Part shown: one piece after another, positions 23,101 through 36,400 of the stretch
How positions within the stretch are numbered: position 1 is the first letter of the stretch
Layout: every line of letters begins with the position of its first letter
Assembly (NCBI RefSeq): GCF_028769735.1
Contig: NC_088172.1
Coordinates: 67,232,631 to 67,296,630 of the forward strand
DNA: 64,000 nucleotides
Direction of reading: 5' to 3'
Source: Zonotrichia leucophrys gambelii
Taxonomy: Eukaryota; Chordata; Aves; Passeriformes; Passerellidae
Position numbers and translations under genes: made by a program
Notes under the pieces: model-generated
Told to the model about the DNA's origin: nothing
The model's database searches: none
What the model saw: only the letters and a program-made list of their open reading frames with translations

Positions 23101-23964
23101 GTGTGATGAATCAAACCCTAATGGATCAGGTAATGCCACTATGGAAGGCTACCTGGTAACAGCAGTGAATTTCAGGACTTCTGATCAAGTAACCAGGAAA
23201 TCATTCAGTTGCCCAAGGGCTGATACTCCCTTTTTAGTCCTCAGGTGCCAAGGCAACTTCTATATTGGTGGAACACCTTGGTTTAACTGGCAAGAGAATG
23301 GAATCTGGCATCAGTTGTGGTTACTCTACCAGCATCTTTAATTACTGTATTTTTATTCTTTGTTTATGTCTGTGTGGGCAAGAGCCAAAATTGATTATAT
23401 AGCCTAAAATGCTGAAGGCAATCTTCAAGTAACCTCCCATGTACTAAAGGAAATGAGATTTTAGATGTGATGTTTTGCTGTTACTGTGCTGCAGTGCCCA
23501 TTGTTTTCATCAGCTAGCAGGGGAGAGTCTGCAGAGCAAGGCTGGAAAGGAGTTCCTTGGTCATTTTCAATATAGAGTATTCCCTTGTGCATCACATGAG
23601 AGTCCACCCTGGTTAACCTAGATATTAGAGGGGTGGTATGGGTGGTATTCAACAGTATTTATTTGCATGATGGCATACGAAAATACATGCCATGTCAGAA
23701 GACTCTTTTCAAAAAAGCTTTTGTAGTGACTGTTGTGAGATTCTCTCAATATTTTCTTACAGCTCTAGTGTTTACTGTATCAGGGTTCAGTTTGATATAG
23801 TTATCATGCCTTGCTGACAACTGAAAGAGATTTGTTTTAACTTCAGGAACCACGGTGTCCCTCGCAGGACAGTGCATGCAGCAGTGGACAGCTGTAGCTC
23901 TGCAGTGCCAGAGACTCTGCTTGTGCACAGCTGAAAGGACACCTTGTATTCCAACCTGTTAGCA
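20123..23964. other. Intergenic, no gene seen
   Basis: This stretch contains an A-rich simple repeat with CAAA/ACAAA units at 22078-22108 and T-rich runs at 22370-22396. No gene, RNA or further named repeat was recognised. Confidence 0.5.
22078..22108. repeat. (CAAA)n-like simple repeat
   Basis: Repeats of aaac/aaaac units run for about 30 bases and end in cccaaac. Confidence 0.8.
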
Positions 23965-24246
23965 GGGCCTGTCGGGATAGACAAGGGGTAATGGCTGCAA
24001 ACTGAAGGAGGGTCAATTTAGGTTAGGTATAGAAGGAATTTCTTTTACAAAGAGGATGGCGAAACACTGGAACATGCTGCCCAGAGAAATGGTGGATGTC
24101 CCATCCCTGGGCACACTCCAGGTCAGGCTGGACAGAGCTCTGAGCAATCTGGGCTGGTTGAAGGATGTTCCTCCTCGCAGTGGGGTTGGATGAAGGAACC
24201 TTTAAAGGTCCTGCCCAACCCTGACGAGTCTATGATTCCACAATCC
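23965..24246 (+). mobile_element. CR1 LINE, 3' end, + orientation
   Basis: Successive landmarks of the CR1 3' region appear in order: gggatagacaaggggtaatg, ggtcaatttaggttagg, cactggaacatgctgcccag, ccatccctgg, and ggttggatgaagg. The terminal ggtcctgcccaaccctga and the tatgattccacaatcc tail follow. The element is 5'-truncated, as is usual for CR1. Few changes separate it from the consensus I remember, so it is not among the oldest copies here. Confidence 0.9.
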
Positions 24247-24700
24247 CGTCGCTAGTTTGAATGCACTTTTCTTTCAGCAAGCCGGCTCCTGTGGCTTTTC
24301 TTTTCCTCCTTTCCCCGTGTTTCTGAATATATCTCGCTGCCTGGCACATTCTGCAGGCGAAACCTTTTCTCTGCGCCGTAAAACAGCGGCTGATCCCGGC
24401 TCCAGGAGGCTCCTGCAGCGCATGGAAACACGAGCATCTCCCAAAGGCGCTCCCTGCACGGACTGCGCTGCCCAGGGACACTCGGGTCAACGGTGCCACC
24501 TGCCGGGGCTCTGCTGGCGCTGCCAGCCGCCTCCTGCAGCTGGAAAATGCTCCTCCTGCAGCTGGGAATGCTCCCTTCTGCAGCTGGGAATGCCGCCTCC
24601 TGCAGCTGGAAAATGCTCCTCCTGCAGCTGGGAGTGCACCCTTCTGCGGAGGACGAACGGAGTGTGCCGTGCCGGCAGCCGAGCAGCACAAGCCTCCCAC
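24247..24700. other. CpG-enriched segment next to a CR1 end
   Basis: This is GC-richer than its surroundings, with scattered CpGs. It holds overlapping open frames on both strands (up to 244 codons on + from 24257). No recognised protein motif is present, and the open frames are partly explained by an in-frame tandem repeat. It is probably non-coding. Confidence 0.45.
24527..24650. repeat. Minisatellite with 66-bp higher-order period (three ~22-bp subunits)
   Basis: There are five clear copies of a 21-23 bp unit centred on CTGCAGCTGG. They are arranged A (24527-24549), B (24550-24570), C (24571-24592), A (24593-24615), B (24616-24636), then a partial C that loses its core. The two A copies are identical and the two B copies differ by one base. 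A trimer therefore formed first and was then duplicated as a block. Each full unit carries the E-box/PstI-like core CTGCAGCTG. Confidence 0.85.
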
Positions 24701-27700
24701 CAAGGCTGTTTTAAGACGAGCTTAGAGAAAAGAGGCTTCCAGAAACTGGGGAAGGAAAAGGATTCTTGGACTAAATCTGCTGTTGCCTTCTCCTTTCCCC
24801 CGGAAAGAAGCCACCATTGCTGTGGACATTTGTCTCAAGCAGATACAACTGGCCTGTGCTTTACAATAATTGTATTCTGTACGAGGTGGTTTTGCTCATA
24901 TTCATTCCTCTGTGCCCTCAATGTCTCAATGTCCAATTTAGCCAACCCATACTTGCATCAAGTAGAAGTGTTAGTATCTTCGTGCTCCTAAGAGGTCTGT
25001 AGCACTCTGAGGAAAGTTAAGCATCCTCTTCTTTGTTGCATTAATTAATTTCCTTTATCTATATAATGCAGGTAAATTTCTTAGGTGTATATCAAAGACT
25101 AGACTGTCTTAACACAAGTAGGTGAAATGGCATTTCAAAGGACTTATTATTTAAATAGTTTCAACTTGCTAAACAGTTTGAGTTCCTTCAGCTTTTCCTT
25201 TTATTTTCCATCTATCCACGATGGATATATATGTGTCTGTGTGTGTATAAGGTGAAAAATACACTTTTTTAACAAAAAGAAATCTGGCAAGTGTAAATTA
25301 GTTAGTGAGATTTCTCCTTTCTCCCATCCCCTCAAGTGCCAGCTTAAAATATAAAAGGCTCTCTACAGGCACAGAAATGCTATTTATACTCCCAGTAGTT
25401 GCTGAATAGGGAAGTTGAAAAGCAGATAAATCAGATCTCAATGTCTGATTTTAGCATGAAACAAAATCTTGAACAGCAAAAGAAGAAAAAGGTGTGAAGT
25501 TGAGGAGCAGGAGAATGTTGGGAAGAAGGGGTAGCCAATATTTATTCATTATGAAATTCTTTGAATTACAAGAAGAATTTTTTTTCAGGAAGATTTTGTG
25601 TTTTCTCTGAGAGCTTCCTTGGTGCAGGAAAGGATTTTCTTTCCCTGGTTCAGCTAAAATAGACCACTTTGTACTGTGGGCTATTATTAAGGTGCAACTT
25701 CAGCATGGATGCATAATTGCTATTATAATGCATTAATTGTTTCAAGAATTCATTCATTATAATAGTAACTCACAGGTTTAAAAGAGGAAAATAATGACTG
25801 TACAAAAATCATGGTAAAAGCAAAATAAATAAGGTGTAAGGAAGACTATTTGCAGTATAACTACAAAAGTAACTATTTTTTTCCAATGATAGGTGCAAAG
25901 AAACCTGAGATATTAAAATCACTTTTTTAGTTATACAATCATTAAAAAAAAAAAAACCACCCTAGTAATAAGTGTGATTTGTTCTGTTTTCTTGCTTTAC
26001 TTTGGATCAGGAAGAAATTCTGAAATAAAAAATATAACTAAAATAACATCTTTTAGTAACAGACAGAATTAAATTGCTGTCCCCAGAAACTGCAGACAAC
26101 CCAGCCAATCTCCAGTTTTTATAGCTTGCAATTCACCAAATGCCAGTTGTGGAAATCTCCTTCCTGTCTGTCACTCAGGTTGCTAACAGTGACATCCCTT
26201 TATGGACTTGTACCCTTTGCACTTGCTATACTTTTTTTCTTTTTTTTCTCCTCAGAAGAGGAGAAAGCTTCCAAAACCTTCATGGCTGAAGCATGCCATA
26301 TTTTCAGGAAGGAATAATTCTGCCTGGAGTGAAATAACACATTTGTTTTGGTGACTTGCCAATCCCCAAAATCCCTGTGGGTATCAATATCTGAATGTTA
26401 GGGGATTTTGTAGAGGTTTCTAGGTTTGGTCTGTCAGCTTGGCTGTACAACAGCTTTGCTACATGGTTAGAATTCTCCTTATTTGAATCAAAGCTTTTGC
26501 TCCTGATGGTGTTATTTTGTTTAGCTATGGATTTCCACATGCTGTCTTGGTCTGTTACTGCCCAGCCTGCGATGCTGTTTTTACACAATGTTGCTAAGCT
26601 GGCTCTCTGACAGGAATACAGTCAGAGCTGTGGGCTGAATTCTGTTCCTTCCCTGCTAACCAGTCTGCAGAAAGAAAGAAAGAAAGAGTTCTCATCCTCT
26701 CCTCTCTCTCGTGTGCTCTGGCTTCTGTCAGCCCCAGGATTTTGTGAGGAAGTGCCCTGTTGCTCCTTAGCAAAGCTTTCCCTGGGGTACCCTCACTTTT
26801 TATTTATTCCTCCAGCAGGATCAGTGAAGGCATGAATGTGTCGGTCTCTGGAACAGATGCCACAAATCAGTCTAGCACTTCTTTCTAATTTTAATGGAGA
26901 TGAGCTACTTGTTGTAATTTCTTGAATCTCTCATTTAGGATGTAGAGAGACCATAAATCTTAAAGCAACAAACATTCCCAAATCCCACACTTTGAAGTGA
27001 ATGGGAGCTCCTGGCTCATCAGCACTTTTCGGAAACAAGCTGCTTAACTAGGTGTCCGAAGCCATTACAGTCTTTTCTTTTTTTCTTTCTGAAAACTTTG
27101 GTCTCAATATTTGAGGGAATATACAACAAAAAGTTTGCACAGTGTGAGCAGTGATTCCCTAAAGAGCCTCAGACAAAGCTGTTGGATACTGTAGCATCCA
27201 AACTCAGCACTCCTGAGTGCCAAGCCAAGAGTTTGCCTTGAAGATTACATTTATTATTAAGTTTTGTTTGGTGTGAGGGATTTGGGAGTTTTTGCTTTCA
27301 ATGTTGTTATTAAAAAACCCAGAACAAACCCAAGAAAACCTAACCCAAATATCAGGCTTCTTGCGATTTCTTTTTTTAATTGGTTGGGTTATTGTTTGTT
27401 TGTTTGGGTTTCTTTAAGTTTATTCTATCAGTACTTTACATCTTCTCTTTTGAAAACTTACTATTCCTTGACTGTGGTGTGGAAGAGTCTAAACAACTGC
27501 TATAAATATCTGCTAAAATGTTTCTCTGCAGAGTATAACATAGCTAAATGTATGCAACATGTTATTATGTTCTTATTCTTGCTTTCTCATTTTTGCCTTG
27601 AGTTGAAAATTCAGTTTAACTCCATAGTCTCTATAGATGAATGAGTTCATCAAGCTGTCTGCTGTTACTTGAATTGGAGACTATTTTTAAATAACAAGTA

Positions 27701-28309
27701 CATTTTTTCCATAAACTATGTAGGCAACATAATGAAACACAGATTAAAAACCAGATCAATTTCTGAAAAATGCTTGCAAGTGGGTTAGGAAAGGAGGGGA
27801 ACAAACACGAAAGTAGTATTGCTTATCATCTATTAATGGGTCATATCTTGGCAAAAGTGTTTAGATTTCACCTCAGGGTAAGCTCTTCAGCCTGTTGGCT
27901 GACTTTTGAGGGCTGACTCATCCTGGCAGCAGCCTTCAGCAGCCTGGCCTGTTGCAGCAGCCCATGTGGTATGGGACTCATGTTTAAATGGCACAGAACA
28001 CTTCCTGTGACAGCACTTTGTGGTGATCTCAATGATCTCATTGTGGGCAAGTGCTCCTGTTTTGTGTTGGGGGTTATTCTGTCTGAATAATCTTGTATTA
28101 TTATCTGTGTGGTCACAGTAGCACAGGATTTTGGGGGGCTCACATGTGCCCAGGCACTGCAAAGAAGGTAAGAGCTGAACTACACTGGTGGAGGAGGTGA
28201 GGGGTGTTTGCTGGACTGGAAGTGTGGTGCTCTGCTGGGTGTGTAACCCAGCAGCATTATTTGTGTGTTGGGCCTTTGGCAGGCTGCAGCAGGGTCATCA
28301 GCAGTCTGA
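24701..28309. other. Intergenic, no gene seen
   Basis: AT-rich sequence. Within it are a TATA/TG simple patch at 25222-25250, an imperfect inverted repeat CTATTATAATG/CATTATAATAG at about 25719-25767, and (GAAA)n at 26669-26687. The part at 27880-28309 may belong to the LTR that follows, but I could not place its 5' edge. Confidence 0.45.
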
Positions 28310-28760
28310 GTTCCCCCTTTGTAGCCACACAGTCCACACCTTTATAAAGTGGATGCTGGAGCAGCCTGTTCCTGAAGGACTGTGCCAGGGCCCCATGCTG
28401 CAGCAGGTCATGAAGAACTGCAACTCTTCTCATGAAGAGAACTTCATGAGAAGGGTTCACTTTGGAGGAGCTCATGGAGGACTGGCTCCTGAGGAGGGGA
28501 TCCATGCTGGAGCAGGGAAGTGTGAGGAGCTCTCCCACTAAGGAGGAAGAATTAGAAGAAGCAACAAGTGATGAGCTGACCACAGCCCCCCTTCCCCAGC
28601 CAGGAGTAAAGTTAAGCCCAGGAAGAAAAGGTGGATGGGGAAAACGTGTTCTTATGATTTGGTTCTATTTGCCATTATCCTACTTTGATCTGATTGGTAA
28701 GAAAAATAAACTAATTTCCCCAAATCAAGTCTGTTTTTCTATGATAGTGGGAGAATTGAA
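28310..28760 (+). mobile_element. Avian ERV LTR (3' portion), + orientation
   Basis: The stretch from gctggagcagcctgttcctg through the repeated catgaagaactgcaa and gagaacttcatgagaaggg blocks is familiar. It runs on to gatgagctgaccacagcccc, gaccaaagttaagccc-like text, and the 3' block aataaactaatttccccaaa tcaagtctgtttt. This follows a very common bird ERV LTR that I know from passerine assemblies. TATAAA occurs at 28343-28348 and AATAAA at 28705-28710. The 5' boundary and the exact subfamily are uncertain. No open viral gene is present. Confidence 0.6.
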
Positions 28761-30038
28761 AAATCAAAGGAAAGGCAGTCAATATAGAGCAAGATAGACA
28801 AAATTCATCACCTCTCACTGGCAGCCTTACAGAGGTCAGCAAAACATGGTTAGCATCTGTGGGAGGTAGTAAGACAATTAAATAGATTTAGGATTTGGTT
28901 TTCTCTTTGAATGTTAAATTGAAATGTGTATGTTTGTCACAGAAAAAAAAAATTACATTTGTCGGTTTCACTTATCCGTTATTCCTACATAGGAAAAATA
29001 TACTTCCATGATGCAGGTGAAATCAAGATTGTTGTTGTAAACCTAAATAGCCCAGATCAAATAAGCGAAGTTGTGTCTTGGGGTTTTCTCTCTCCCTTCT
29101 CTCGTCAGTACTGCTTCTAGACCCTTTAAGATTCTTCTTCTGGGATGCTAAACTTTTTCTCCATTGGTGAAAAAAGTGTGGGTTTTTGTCAGGGCAGTCA
29201 GCAAACTTACATTGTCTTAAGGTGCTGTGAAGAGAATTTGCCAAGGTTAGTTTCCTTGCTGACCTCATCACGTTGACCTCAGGGTAAATTTCATCTTTCC
29301 AAAAGGAATGGTTTGTTATTATCTTGGGGTGAGCCATTCTGTGGTTAACACTGAGAGAGTTCTGAGCTACAAACCAGTCCTGAGTGGGCTGATAGAGAGA
29401 GGAAGATGAGGGTGAAGATGGCTTGCTTAGGTGTCAAAACTGGTGAGAGGCAGCAGGGCAGAGGACTCAGGTTGTGGCTAGTGATGGTAGGATACACACA
29501 GTGTCCCAGAGGAACTGTCACAAATTTCCACAACCGTGGAATTGTTGCAACCACTCTGATATTTGGTACCCTGACAGAAGAGATCAAAATTAACTTGTGT
29601 TTCCACAGAAACACTATCATTTCAGTTTTGATAGGGTTCAAATCACTTCAGTTTTGCAGGGTTGGCCATCACCTACAGATCATGTGTGTTTTCTAATAGT
29701 TCAAGTATCTTGGACCCCTCCCAAAAGGCATTCAGTGGATTCTGTTACTCCCATGTGATCTTTAACAGCTGCCACGGGTCAGAATTTGAACTGAGCCTGT
29801 CAAGGTTGATGTGAATGTTAGGTAAGCCACTGGAAGAAAGCTGGCTTGATTTTACATGTGTGGGAAGCTCCTGGGCAGAGGGTCATAAATGCTCTGCTGG
29901 TTTCAAAGATAGTGCTTGAACCAGGAACACAAAAGGGCTTTGGAGCATTGTCTGAACAGCACCCAGAGGGCTGCAGGACATTTGCCCAAGGGCTGCAGGC
30001 ACATGTGCCCTTCACATCTCACAGCCTACACTACAGAA
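28761..30038. other. Intergenic, no gene seen
   Basis: Short frames only, none with a recognised domain. No named repeat was identified. Confidence 0.45.
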
Positions 30039-30440
30039 TGTGACCAGCAGTGCATTTATTTGTATAGGAGAATAGAATATAAGTAAATAAAGGTAGTATA
30101 GAAAGTAATCTTACCACCTAAGGAGTTGCAGCTGGGTTAGTTATCAAAGATTAGGAGCAGGCTGACTTTAACAGGCCATAGCTGCAGCCAATAAGAAGAA
30201 GAGTGCTATAAGAGTGGGTTGGTTGGGGGAACTGGAGTCAGTTGGCTGCTGTGATGACAAGGAAGAGTCAGTGCCTGGAGGAGCTGCCTGTGAGAAACAT
30301 CAAGGAGGTGTGAAACTCTAGCAATATGGAACCCTTGCAATGTAATGACAATAGAACTCTTGCACTATAATGGCAACGTATTTGTGTTTTGTATTTTACA
30401 CCAGTTATATCTGCGTGCAACCTGCATAGCAGTGCAACAG
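30039..30440 (+). mobile_element. Probable avian ERVK-type solo LTR
   Basis: The element begins tgtgaccagcagtgcattt, then gaatagaatataagtaaata. It continues with gagttgcagctgggttagtt and ggccatagctgcagccaata, a TATA-like tataag at 30207, ggttggttgggggaactgg, and a tail with gatatgg-like and ggcaac blocks. I recall this order from passerine ERVK-class LTRs. No internal viral sequence follows. The 3' edge is approximate. Confidence 0.5.
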
Positions 30441-33400
30441 ATTGAGCTTTGGTTTATGTCCACTTTGTGAAGACTTTAACATTCCTCTTTTGACCCTGGC
30501 TTTTTAAGTCCTGCAGCTAGGAAGCTGAAGTAGATTTTGCAAGTGTACTTACTTGACTTGCTGCTGTTCTTTCAGTGTCACTATAACCAGATACACAAAC
30601 ATCAAGGCCCAGCCTTCAAGACCCTGTGGAGGTCCCCTAGACCTCCTCCCTCTGCAAGAGAAGCCGGTGCCCTGAAGCTCTGGACCTTCCTACTTGTCAT
30701 CCAAAGCGGGATTTCCAGCCTTGTGAGGAGGGTGGGCAGCTCGTGTCCAGCACAGAGACCATGTGGGCAGGTGAGATTTACAGAAGAACACCTCCATGGG
30801 AGCTATGGTGGCTGCAGTTGTGTGAGAGAGGAACATCCCCTTGGAGCAGCACAGGTGCCCATTTCAGAATGTCCCGGGAGACTTTCATGAGAGCCCTTTG
30901 GAGTCAGTTGCAGGGACACGAGGGCATCTGGAACCATTTGCAGGCATGAGACATCTTTGGGGGGCACTTTGCTTCTGCTCTGCTCATTCCCTTGAGGAGA
31001 AGGTCAGGGGAACAAATGGAACTCCCTAAGCAGAAATTACAGGAAAGGGGAGGGAAATCTAATTTAGTCATCTTTCAAATTAATGGCTTACTCTGTAATT
31101 TCAGAACTATACTCATTTGTTTCACTTTAAGAAATAGAAACCATCCATGTCTTCAAGCTGACAGATAAGAGCAACTGATGAGTGACAACTGTCCATTTTT
31201 TTTGTTGATGGCTGAAGTCGTTGTCAGTAAAGCCTTGAAATGACAGAAAGAAGTTTGAAGCTGAGACTCATCCCAGGACAGGAGAAGATATTTGACACAG
31301 TTTTACAAGTAACTGTATGCAGACGTGCTGGTCAATTGACCAGACTGAAAATATATTTATATTGAAAAATATATATCTCTATCTATCTACATATATTTTT
31401 TTTGAGATGTAAAATGCTTAAGCTATATAGAATTTTTTTAAAACAACAAGAAAACTTCTTGTTGTACTTCTTAAGTTTCATCAAAGCAAAAGTTAATAAA
31501 AGGCAGAAGCTTCTGTATCGACAGGTTAAGAATAATCACAATTTTCCAGAATTTTTATTTCAAATTAAAATGAATATATTCTGTGCATTGTGAGGGGTTT
31601 TTTTCATTATTTTTTAAATTCCGTTTTGCATTGCTGTTCAAGTAAAAGGCCTTTTTTTAGTGTCGGACAATGAAAAAGGTCTGTTCTAATCTCTTTTTGT
31701 TGTTCAAGAAATATGAAAAAAATCCCCAAGCTGAAATGGTGAAAACAAAGTTTGTTTGGGGGAGAAAGTATATGGAAGCCTTGCTTGAATGTGTGGCTAA
31801 ATTAAATTTTAGGATATGTGGCACCAGATACAGGAGATGTAATTTTTGGATTATGTTTTAAATGATAAAGAGAAATTCGGATAAATGCATAGTTGAGATT
31901 AGTTTTACCTACTTTTTTTTCATTTTTGTTTTTATTGCTTTTATAAATTTTTCAGTGTTGTTTTAAGAAGAGTTAACTTTGAAATATCTCTGCAGTTTAC
32001 AGCTAGATAGACTCTCCTTCCAAGTTTTCCATGGGATGTAGCAAGCTGTTGAAATAAATGCTGCCAATTTCTGTTCTTTTGATAGCAGGATTGTTTTTTG
32101 TGACCTAGTAATTTGTGAGGGTTTGCAACTGAGTGGCCTCATGTTGCTTGTAAGGTTACCAGTGAAGACCAAAAGCTGCTCCTAGTTAGTCTCAAAGGCT
32201 TGGGTTCTATTTCAGTCCCTTGAGGGTTTACTTTAACAGAGAAACATTACAGCAAAATTAACAGCCTAACTTTGCACAACATTCTCATCTGAGCTTGTAA
32301 TTAAAAAATATGTTGTCTGATTGACCCCCTGTGTGAGAGGAAATAAATCTCTTGCTTAAGACAGCTATTATATCTGGTGCCACATATCAGGTTGTCTCTA
32401 CAGGTCCCTGTCAAAGCAGAGTTGTAGGCTTATTAGCATCCTATTAATATGTGCATAAAATGTAGTCTGTGTCTGAGCCCAAATACACAAGCTGGGAAAT
32501 CAAAGAGAAATCCTTCACACCTTTTGCTGGCTTCATCCTGAACTTTTATTTAGCTTAAAACAACTTCCTTAAGAGAATTTCCTCTTCTAAAGGAAACACT
32601 TTTCTCCATACTTAGCAGGGGAATAGTGCATTGAATTATTTTTGGAGTGACACAGTCACATTGGGAGAGAATTGCTTTAATCATGACATATGAATCCTAA
32701 TTTTATCTTGTGTAAAATATCAATCAATTTGAAAATACTGATGCATCTGTGCCTTTTTTTTCTTTATAGGTAAAGGTTAGGGAAATGGTGAGCAGAGAGT
32801 ATTTTCACTTGTGTTCTATCAAAATCTTATCAAGAAAGTGTTACAAAGGCTGCTCTGTGTTACGAGTTTTGCTTTATTTATACGAACAATAGCATCATAC
32901 TTGTTTCTGAGTACTTTAGGGCTTTATTAACTACAAAATTACCTCTAAAGTCTGGGTCAGTTTCATACTGACTTAGATATTGCAGTGGGAAAACCTTGTT
33001 TTTAACAGTCATTCTAATTTAGAATTCCCTCTGTTTAGCTTATGTTGGTAAGCAATAGATTTAGACTGAATTAACATAAGTCACACTAAACTGAAATAAA
33101 AGTTTTGTAAAAGTTTAAAATTCAGTGTTTAGTTTAAGCAAGAGCTGAGAGTTGCAGGTGGGGAAGGAATAGGATAGATGCTTGCACGTGCCCTTTTTCT
33201 GGTTGCCAAGTCTCAAATGTGCCTCATGAACTGTTAGGAATTGTTTTAAAAAACTTAGGTGATTCTGTTAAAGCTGCAGGGCTAAGAAAACCTTCCTTTG
33301 GTAATGGAGGCTGATGTGCTTTTGAAATCAAACCTATCAAGCTATTTATGTTCTTGAAATAAATCTAATGCAACAGTTCAGTTTCCAATAGCTTTATGTT

Positions 33401-36400
33401 GTTCAAACCGTCAAAAGTCTTTTTTAAAATTTTGTTCTTAGAGATTTTTCTCCAAAGTATTTTTTCCCTTTATTCTCTGACCTGCAGCTGCCAGTGAAAG
33501 TGATCCCTGAATTGCCTGCAGCTCCTGTCCTGCAGAACCAGCAGCCTCCAGGCTCTTCCCACACTCATGTGCCAATAGGTCTGGAAAAGTTGCTGTATCC
33601 AATTACTAAGTTGTCATAACAATTTGTAAAAGTATGTTAATGCTTCTTTTTGCAGGAGTGCCTCACACATTGTTGCTTGGGGCTTCCACAGCATTATTTC
33701 CCATTATATCTTATGTCAAACAAACACATGGGTGACTGGAAAATGCAGACCTCCTCTGCCTGGGCCTGCACACACAAGATGGTTGAACTTTTGTAGCCTT
33801 CTCCACTGCGTCATGTGGGCCTCAAAGCCTAAAAAGAAGCAACAGTTAAAATTCTCTTCTAGTATGTAAAATTTGTTAAAATTATATGTTTTCCACAGTG
33901 AGTTATATACATGGATTTAATATAAGTATGGAAATTAAATTGGATTTAAAAATAAAAACGAACTATTTATTTTCTGCCCAAGATCTACCTGTGAGGGAGA
34001 CTACACTTTTAGAAACTAAGAGCTCAGCTCTTTTGTTGTAAAGGCCTGTAGATGTCTAATTTCACTCGTGTCCATTTGCAGGCATGTTTGCATGGGTATG
34101 GTGTGTCCTGGAGTGTTCTCAGTATAGAGCAAGAGCACAGCAATGGTGATGAAAATAAGAATATTTAATCAAGTGACCATGGCTACTGACAAACTTTAAA
34201 TTGGCTTTATGCCAACTGTTTTAAACTGGAAGTATTTGAGATACATTGAAATATTGCTATTGATATTTATGTAGCAAAAGTCTTTAGAGCTAATTGCCTC
34301 AGACCTGCCTTGAAGTGAGCCTCCAGCTGCTCGCCTTTGGCACTTGGAGGCTCCCATGATGGAGTGGGGCTGAGGTGGGATGGATGGACTTGCTTTCCCC
34401 TGTGTGTGCCAGCTGCCAGTGGCTGTTCTGGTCCACAGCTCCATGCTAGAGGTAGCTCAGAATAAAAAAAAAAACACCTAGGTGCGTGCTGGGCCCTCAG
34501 CACTGACTTTCATTCTGCATGTTCAGCCTCCTCTGTGCTGTGCTGATGCAGATGTGTACAGGGATGTGCTCCCAGATTCTGCCTGTTTCATTAATCTTAA
34601 TGCATCTTATGAGGTGTGACACTCCTGGTCCTCTGGAGTAATTTGTACTGATGGAGTCTGTAAAACTTAAAATCTTTAGCTTGGGCATGCATTTCATTGG
34701 TATATTAGCAGATAATCACTCATTTTTAATCTCGATAGCTATTTATTTTGAGAAAAAAAAATAACCTAAAGACTGCAGGCTTGGTTATGATAGACTGTAT
34801 TAAAAATGAAAGTGTGTAGGACTAAAGGATGGTAATTTTGTATTTTTTCCCAGATGCTTTCTTCAGAAGAAAAGAATTTGGAGAATGTTGAGGAAGAGAG
34901 GAAAAGTGCAGGAGAAACGGAGAGCTGGATTCTCATCTAACAGAGGACCTACATCTGCTTCTCTGTTGGATGCAGCAGGTATTACAAGAAAACCCCCATA
35001 ACGCTTTGTCTATAGTGAAGCAATGCACCAAAAGACCTGTTTTAATGCTTCAAATTCAGCACCCCTGTGAGCTGCAATCTCACAGCTGCTCCATGCGGGA
35101 ATGGATGTGCGAGATGGGTTATGGAGAGTGGAGACAAGCGGGTGCATCCAGTGGAGCCACTGCTTTGCTCCTCTCCCTGCCTGCAGGACAGGCTCTGGCT
35201 GCCTGTGAGCTGGTGTGGCTGCAGACTGGGGCTGTAAAACTGTGCTGTGTGACCTGATGATCTCCCTGGAGTCTCCTGGTGTTTCTGTTTTACGGTCCTT
35301 TCACACCTCCCCAGCCTTCCCAGTGCTTGCACGACTGGAATGCAGCACCAGACTCCGGGCCAAGACAGGTGAAATGCTTGTAAAGTAACTGGGAAATGAA
35401 ACATTTTGCTCCCCTCCTCACCCATTTTGGATTTCCATGGGATTGCTAGCATGACAGGGTTATAGTTATATTTGAAGGAGCACAAGATGTGAATCACTGT
35501 GTGTAGGCTGGTATTTCAAATGTGACTGACAGTTGCTTTTCAACACTTGAATATCAATATGGTGCTGGTAGGTATCTGTGAATCTTTTCAACTGGCCACA
35601 GCAATGCAGAGAAAGGCAGGTCTCACGTCCACGTTCTACTTGCTTTCTGGTATCAGGCTCTAACTTCTGGAATTTAGAACCACTTTTAGTCATAATGTCA
35701 TTTAATCGTGTCTTTATGCTTTCTTCCCCTTTTGTAAATAATTGACATGAGAAGGGAAAATACTAAAGAGGGTGGTGGTAGAAAATGAACAGTGAAAAAC
35801 AGTAAATGCAATGTCTGCCCCTTTCTCTACCTATTTCTGAGTTTAGTTTATTCAGAGCATGTGAAGTAGCACATTGTCTTTTCCGTGCAGGGAGAAACTG
35901 TGGCTGAAGATGATATATGTCACCAGTACGAGTCTGAATTTTTCAATTTCTTTAAGAGTTAGCCTTGTAATAATGCCAGGTGTGAATCTCATCCAAGTAT
36001 TCAATATTTTGCCCTATTTAATGTAACTATTAGTGTTTTAAAAGAACTTGCAACAGTTGTGCTGAGCAGATTTTTGTTTGGAGATATTTGCCTGTGTGGA
36101 ATGACCTGCATTTATAGGCAGCAAATGCTAACACACACTTAGCTGGCATGGAGAAAAAGAAATGGTGCCACTGGTTCCAGTGGTGCAGGAGACACCATTG
36201 AGAGACACTGCTGGTGAGAGCTGTTCTTACTGTCTGCAGGGATGCTGTGCAAAACCTGAACAGAACCTTGATCTGCTGAAGAACAGCAGATGTGGAAAAC
36301 TTTTGTCTCCAACTGACACTCTGGTGTCAGGTGAATGGAAGCAGTGAGCTAAACAAGTACCTTCCCTGGGTTAAATTTCATTTCCGATCTCAGGAGTGAT

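Noticed and set aside
24257..24991. + strand 244-codon frame and overlapping minus frames
   Set aside because: Much of the openness comes from the 22-bp tandem repeat and CpG-rich DNA. The Cys-rich look (CSSCSWEC repeats) is a product of the repeated CTGCAGCTGG unit, and no signal peptide or family match was seen.
36277..36331. Two 7-bp hairpins (TCTGCTG/CAGCAGA and CTGACAC/GTGTCAG)
   Set aside because: Seven-base stems with short loops are expected by chance many times in 64 kb.
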